Shown one piece after another: positions 5,552 through 6,801 of a stretch of 6,801 nt of DNA; position 1 is the stretch's first letter; each line of letters opens with the position of its first letter. The position numbers and the translations under genes were made by a program. Below the pieces are notes generated by a model. It made no database searches. It was not told the origin of the DNA and saw nothing but the letters and a program-made list of their open reading frames with translations. The DNA is from Coriobacteriia bacterium (GTDB taxonomy: Bacteria; Actinomycetota; Coriobacteriia; Anaerosomatales; JAENZW01). The stretch covers positions 1 to 6,801 of the forward strand of contig JAOUET010000103.1 in assembly GCA_029858605.1 (NCBI GenBank), read 5' to 3'.

Positions 5552-6801
5552 TCAACTCTTCTGCTTGATCGTGTTCGTCAGCGTTTGTATCTGGTTGTAC
5601 ACGTCGCGATCGGCGTTGATCATCTTCTCAATCTTAGCTTTCGCGTGCATGACCGTTGTGTGATCTCTTCCGCCGAACTCAGTCCCAATATTCGGCAGCG
5701 ACAAGTCAGTCAGTTCACGCGCGAGATACATCGCTATCTGCCGCGGATAGACAATCGATTGAGATCGCTTGTTACCCACGAGTTCCCCATGGCTCAACGA
5801 GTAGAACTTGCAGACCTCCCTCTGAATCGTGACGACGGAAATCGGGCGGGTCGACCGCTCCGGGAAGATGTCGCGGAGAACGTTCCGGGCCAGTTCTATG
5901 TCGCTCGGGTGGCGCGTGAGAGAACTAAAGGCGACGACGCGAATAAGCGCACCCTCCAGCTCACGGATGTTCGAAGCGACCCTGTCGGCCACAAACGCCA
6001 AGACGTCATGAGGGACATCCAAATGCTCGATCTCGACCTTCCTCCGCAGGATAGCGATGCGCGTTTCGAGATCCGGCGGCTGTATGTCAGTGATGAGACC
6101 CCACTCAAACCGGCTTCGTAGACGGTCTTCGAGAGTGGCGATGTCCTTAGGAGGACGATCCGACGACAGGACGACCTGCTTTCCTGATTGTTCGAGTGCG
6201 TTGAATGTATGGAAGAACTCCTCCTGTGTGGCGTCCTTGCCCTTTAGGAACTGAACGTCATCGACGAGCAGAACGTCCGCGGTGCGATACTGCCGACGGA
6301 AACGATCCATCTTCTGTCGGTCTCCCGCGCGGATGAGGTCGATCACTTCGTTCGTGAACTGCTCGCACGTGACGTACTTGACCCTCATGTGAGGGAAGCT
6401 GTGTTGGGCGTAGTGTCCGATGGCTTGGAGCAGGTGAGTCTTCCCTAGGCCAACCCCCCCGTAGATGAAGAGAGGGTTGTAGGCTCGGCCGGGTGCTTCG
6501 GCGACTGCAAGTGACGCGGCGTGAGCGAAGCGGTTGGACGCACCGATTACGAAGGAGTCGAAGGTGTATTTCGGATTGAACGCCGAAGGCAGGGTCGTGC
6601 CGGCACCGGCCTGAGGCCCGTCGCGCCGCCCCGAGACATCCGGGGTCTCGCTCACAGCGCTCGTTTCTGACTCTGCGTCGGGCGGGGCGGACTCGTCGAC
6701 ACTCGTGGCAGGCACTCGGAACTTCAGTCCCAGCGGTTCGCCGTGTGCCTGAGCGAGCGCAGCACGCAGAAGGCCGGAGTAGCGTGACTCCAGCCAATCG
6801 C
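5552..6801 (-). CDS. dnaA: Chromosomal replication initiator DnaA, N-terminus cut by window edge
   Basis: DnaA binds DnaA boxes, oligomerises with ATP and opens oriC. There are 415 complete codons in the window; the frame stays open to the right edge. A GTG at 6715 is not the start: the 28 codons before it (DWLESRYSGLL...GLKFR) match the end of DnaA domain I, so roughly 45-70 N-terminal residues are missing. Counting from the first visible residue: domain I end 1-28; a Ser/Glu/Pro-rich linker (domain II) to about 70; AAA+ domain III with Walker A GGVGLGKT (114-121), initiator-specific region TNEVIDLIR (149-157), Walker B LLVDDVQF (177-184), sensor 1 LSSDRPP (211-217), the arginine-finger region DRLRSRFEWG and sensor 2 NIRELEGAL; domain IV with the helix-turn-helix and the DnaA signature GGRDHTTVMHA (376-386). 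The ending LTNTIKQKS is family-like. All nucleotide- and DNA-binding motifs are intact. It is the first gene of the series and is followed by the putative origin. Confidence 0.98.
   Translation of the reverse strand, partial: DWLESRYSGLLRAALAQAHGEPLGLKFRVPATSVDESAPPDAESETSAVSETPDVSGRRDGPQAGAGTTLPSAFNPKYTFDSFVIGASNRFAHAASLAVAEAPGRAYNPLFIYGGVGLGKTHLLQAIGHYAQHSFPHMRVKYVTCEQFTNEVIDLIRAGDRQKMDRFRRQYRTADVLLVDDVQFLKGKDATQEEFFHTFNALEQSGKQVVLSSDRPPKDIATLEDRLRSRFEWGLITDIQPPDLETRIAILRRKVEIEHLDVPHDVLAFVADRVASNIRELEGALIRVVAFSSLTRHPSDIELARNVLRDIFPERSTRPISVVTIQREVCKFYSLSHGELVGNKRSQSIVYPRQIAMYLARELTDLSLPNIGTEFGGRDHTTVMHAKAKIEKMINADRDVYNQIQTLTNTIKQKS

Noticed and set aside
5552..6715. A complete 387-residue DnaA beginning at the GTG at 6715
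   Set aside because: The codons upstream of 6715 encode the end of DnaA domain I, and no stop occurs before the window edge, so the gene is truncated by the window and not short.
6258..6797. A 179-codon minus-strand frame overlapping dnaA
   Set aside because: It is a shifted-frame shadow of dnaA with Arg/Ser-rich sequence and no motif.
1..6801. Mobile elements, CRISPR arrays, toxin-antitoxin or defence genes, tRNA or rRNA genes
   Set aside because: No terminal repeats, transposase motifs, spaced direct repeats or RNA-gene patterns were seen; genes fill nearly the whole window in a conserved core order.

Overview
This window is the chromosome-replication locus of a GC-rich bacterium, with every recognisable gene on the minus strand: dnaA (right edge, 5' end missing), dnaN, recF, dciA (DUF721), gyrB, then the start of an unrecognised membrane protein that runs off the left edge. 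Gene order and protein style point to Actinomycetota. GyrB is about 635 residues and ends in RHAKDVRFLDI, an ending close to actinobacterial GyrB; a DUF721/DciA gene sits between recF and gyrB; and one DnaA-box-like site resembles TTGTCCACA, the form used by actinobacteria. A Coriobacteriia-like lineage is my best guess within the phylum, but that is an impression of the proteins and not a computed placement.

Layout, right to left (the direction of transcription): 6801-5552 dnaA (domain I end, linker, AAA+ and DNA-binding domains visible); 5551-5315 a 237-base non-coding interval that is the likely replication origin; 5314-4211 dnaN; 4209-3103 recF, beginning one base after the dnaN stop; 3106-2540 dciA, overlapping recF by an ATGA; 2539-2446 a 94-base gap with a possible gyrB promoter and a clear ribosome binding site; 2445-538 gyrB; 520-1 a membrane protein with an acidic cytoplasmic-type N-terminus and two predicted helices, 17 bases after gyrB.

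The genes form one functional set. DnaA opens the origin, DciA is the helicase loader/operator of bacteria that lack DnaC/DnaI, DnaN is the polymerase clamp, RecF acts at stalled forks and gaps, and GyrB with GyrA (not in the window) removes positive supercoils. Tight spacing from dnaN to dciA suggests translational coupling.

The most notable non-coding signal is in the dnaA-dnaN interval. Read on the minus strand, a near-consensus DnaA box (TTGTCCACG) is followed by a box-like CCTCCCACA, four bases, and then a run whose complement is repeated 3'-GAT-5'. This is the box / GC spacer / DnaA-trio architecture described for the Bacillus subtilis origin unwinding element. I see no insertion sequence, CRISPR array, tRNA or rRNA gene and no convincing sign of a novel system; most of the window is a conserved core locus. 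The least explained item is the membrane protein after gyrB.
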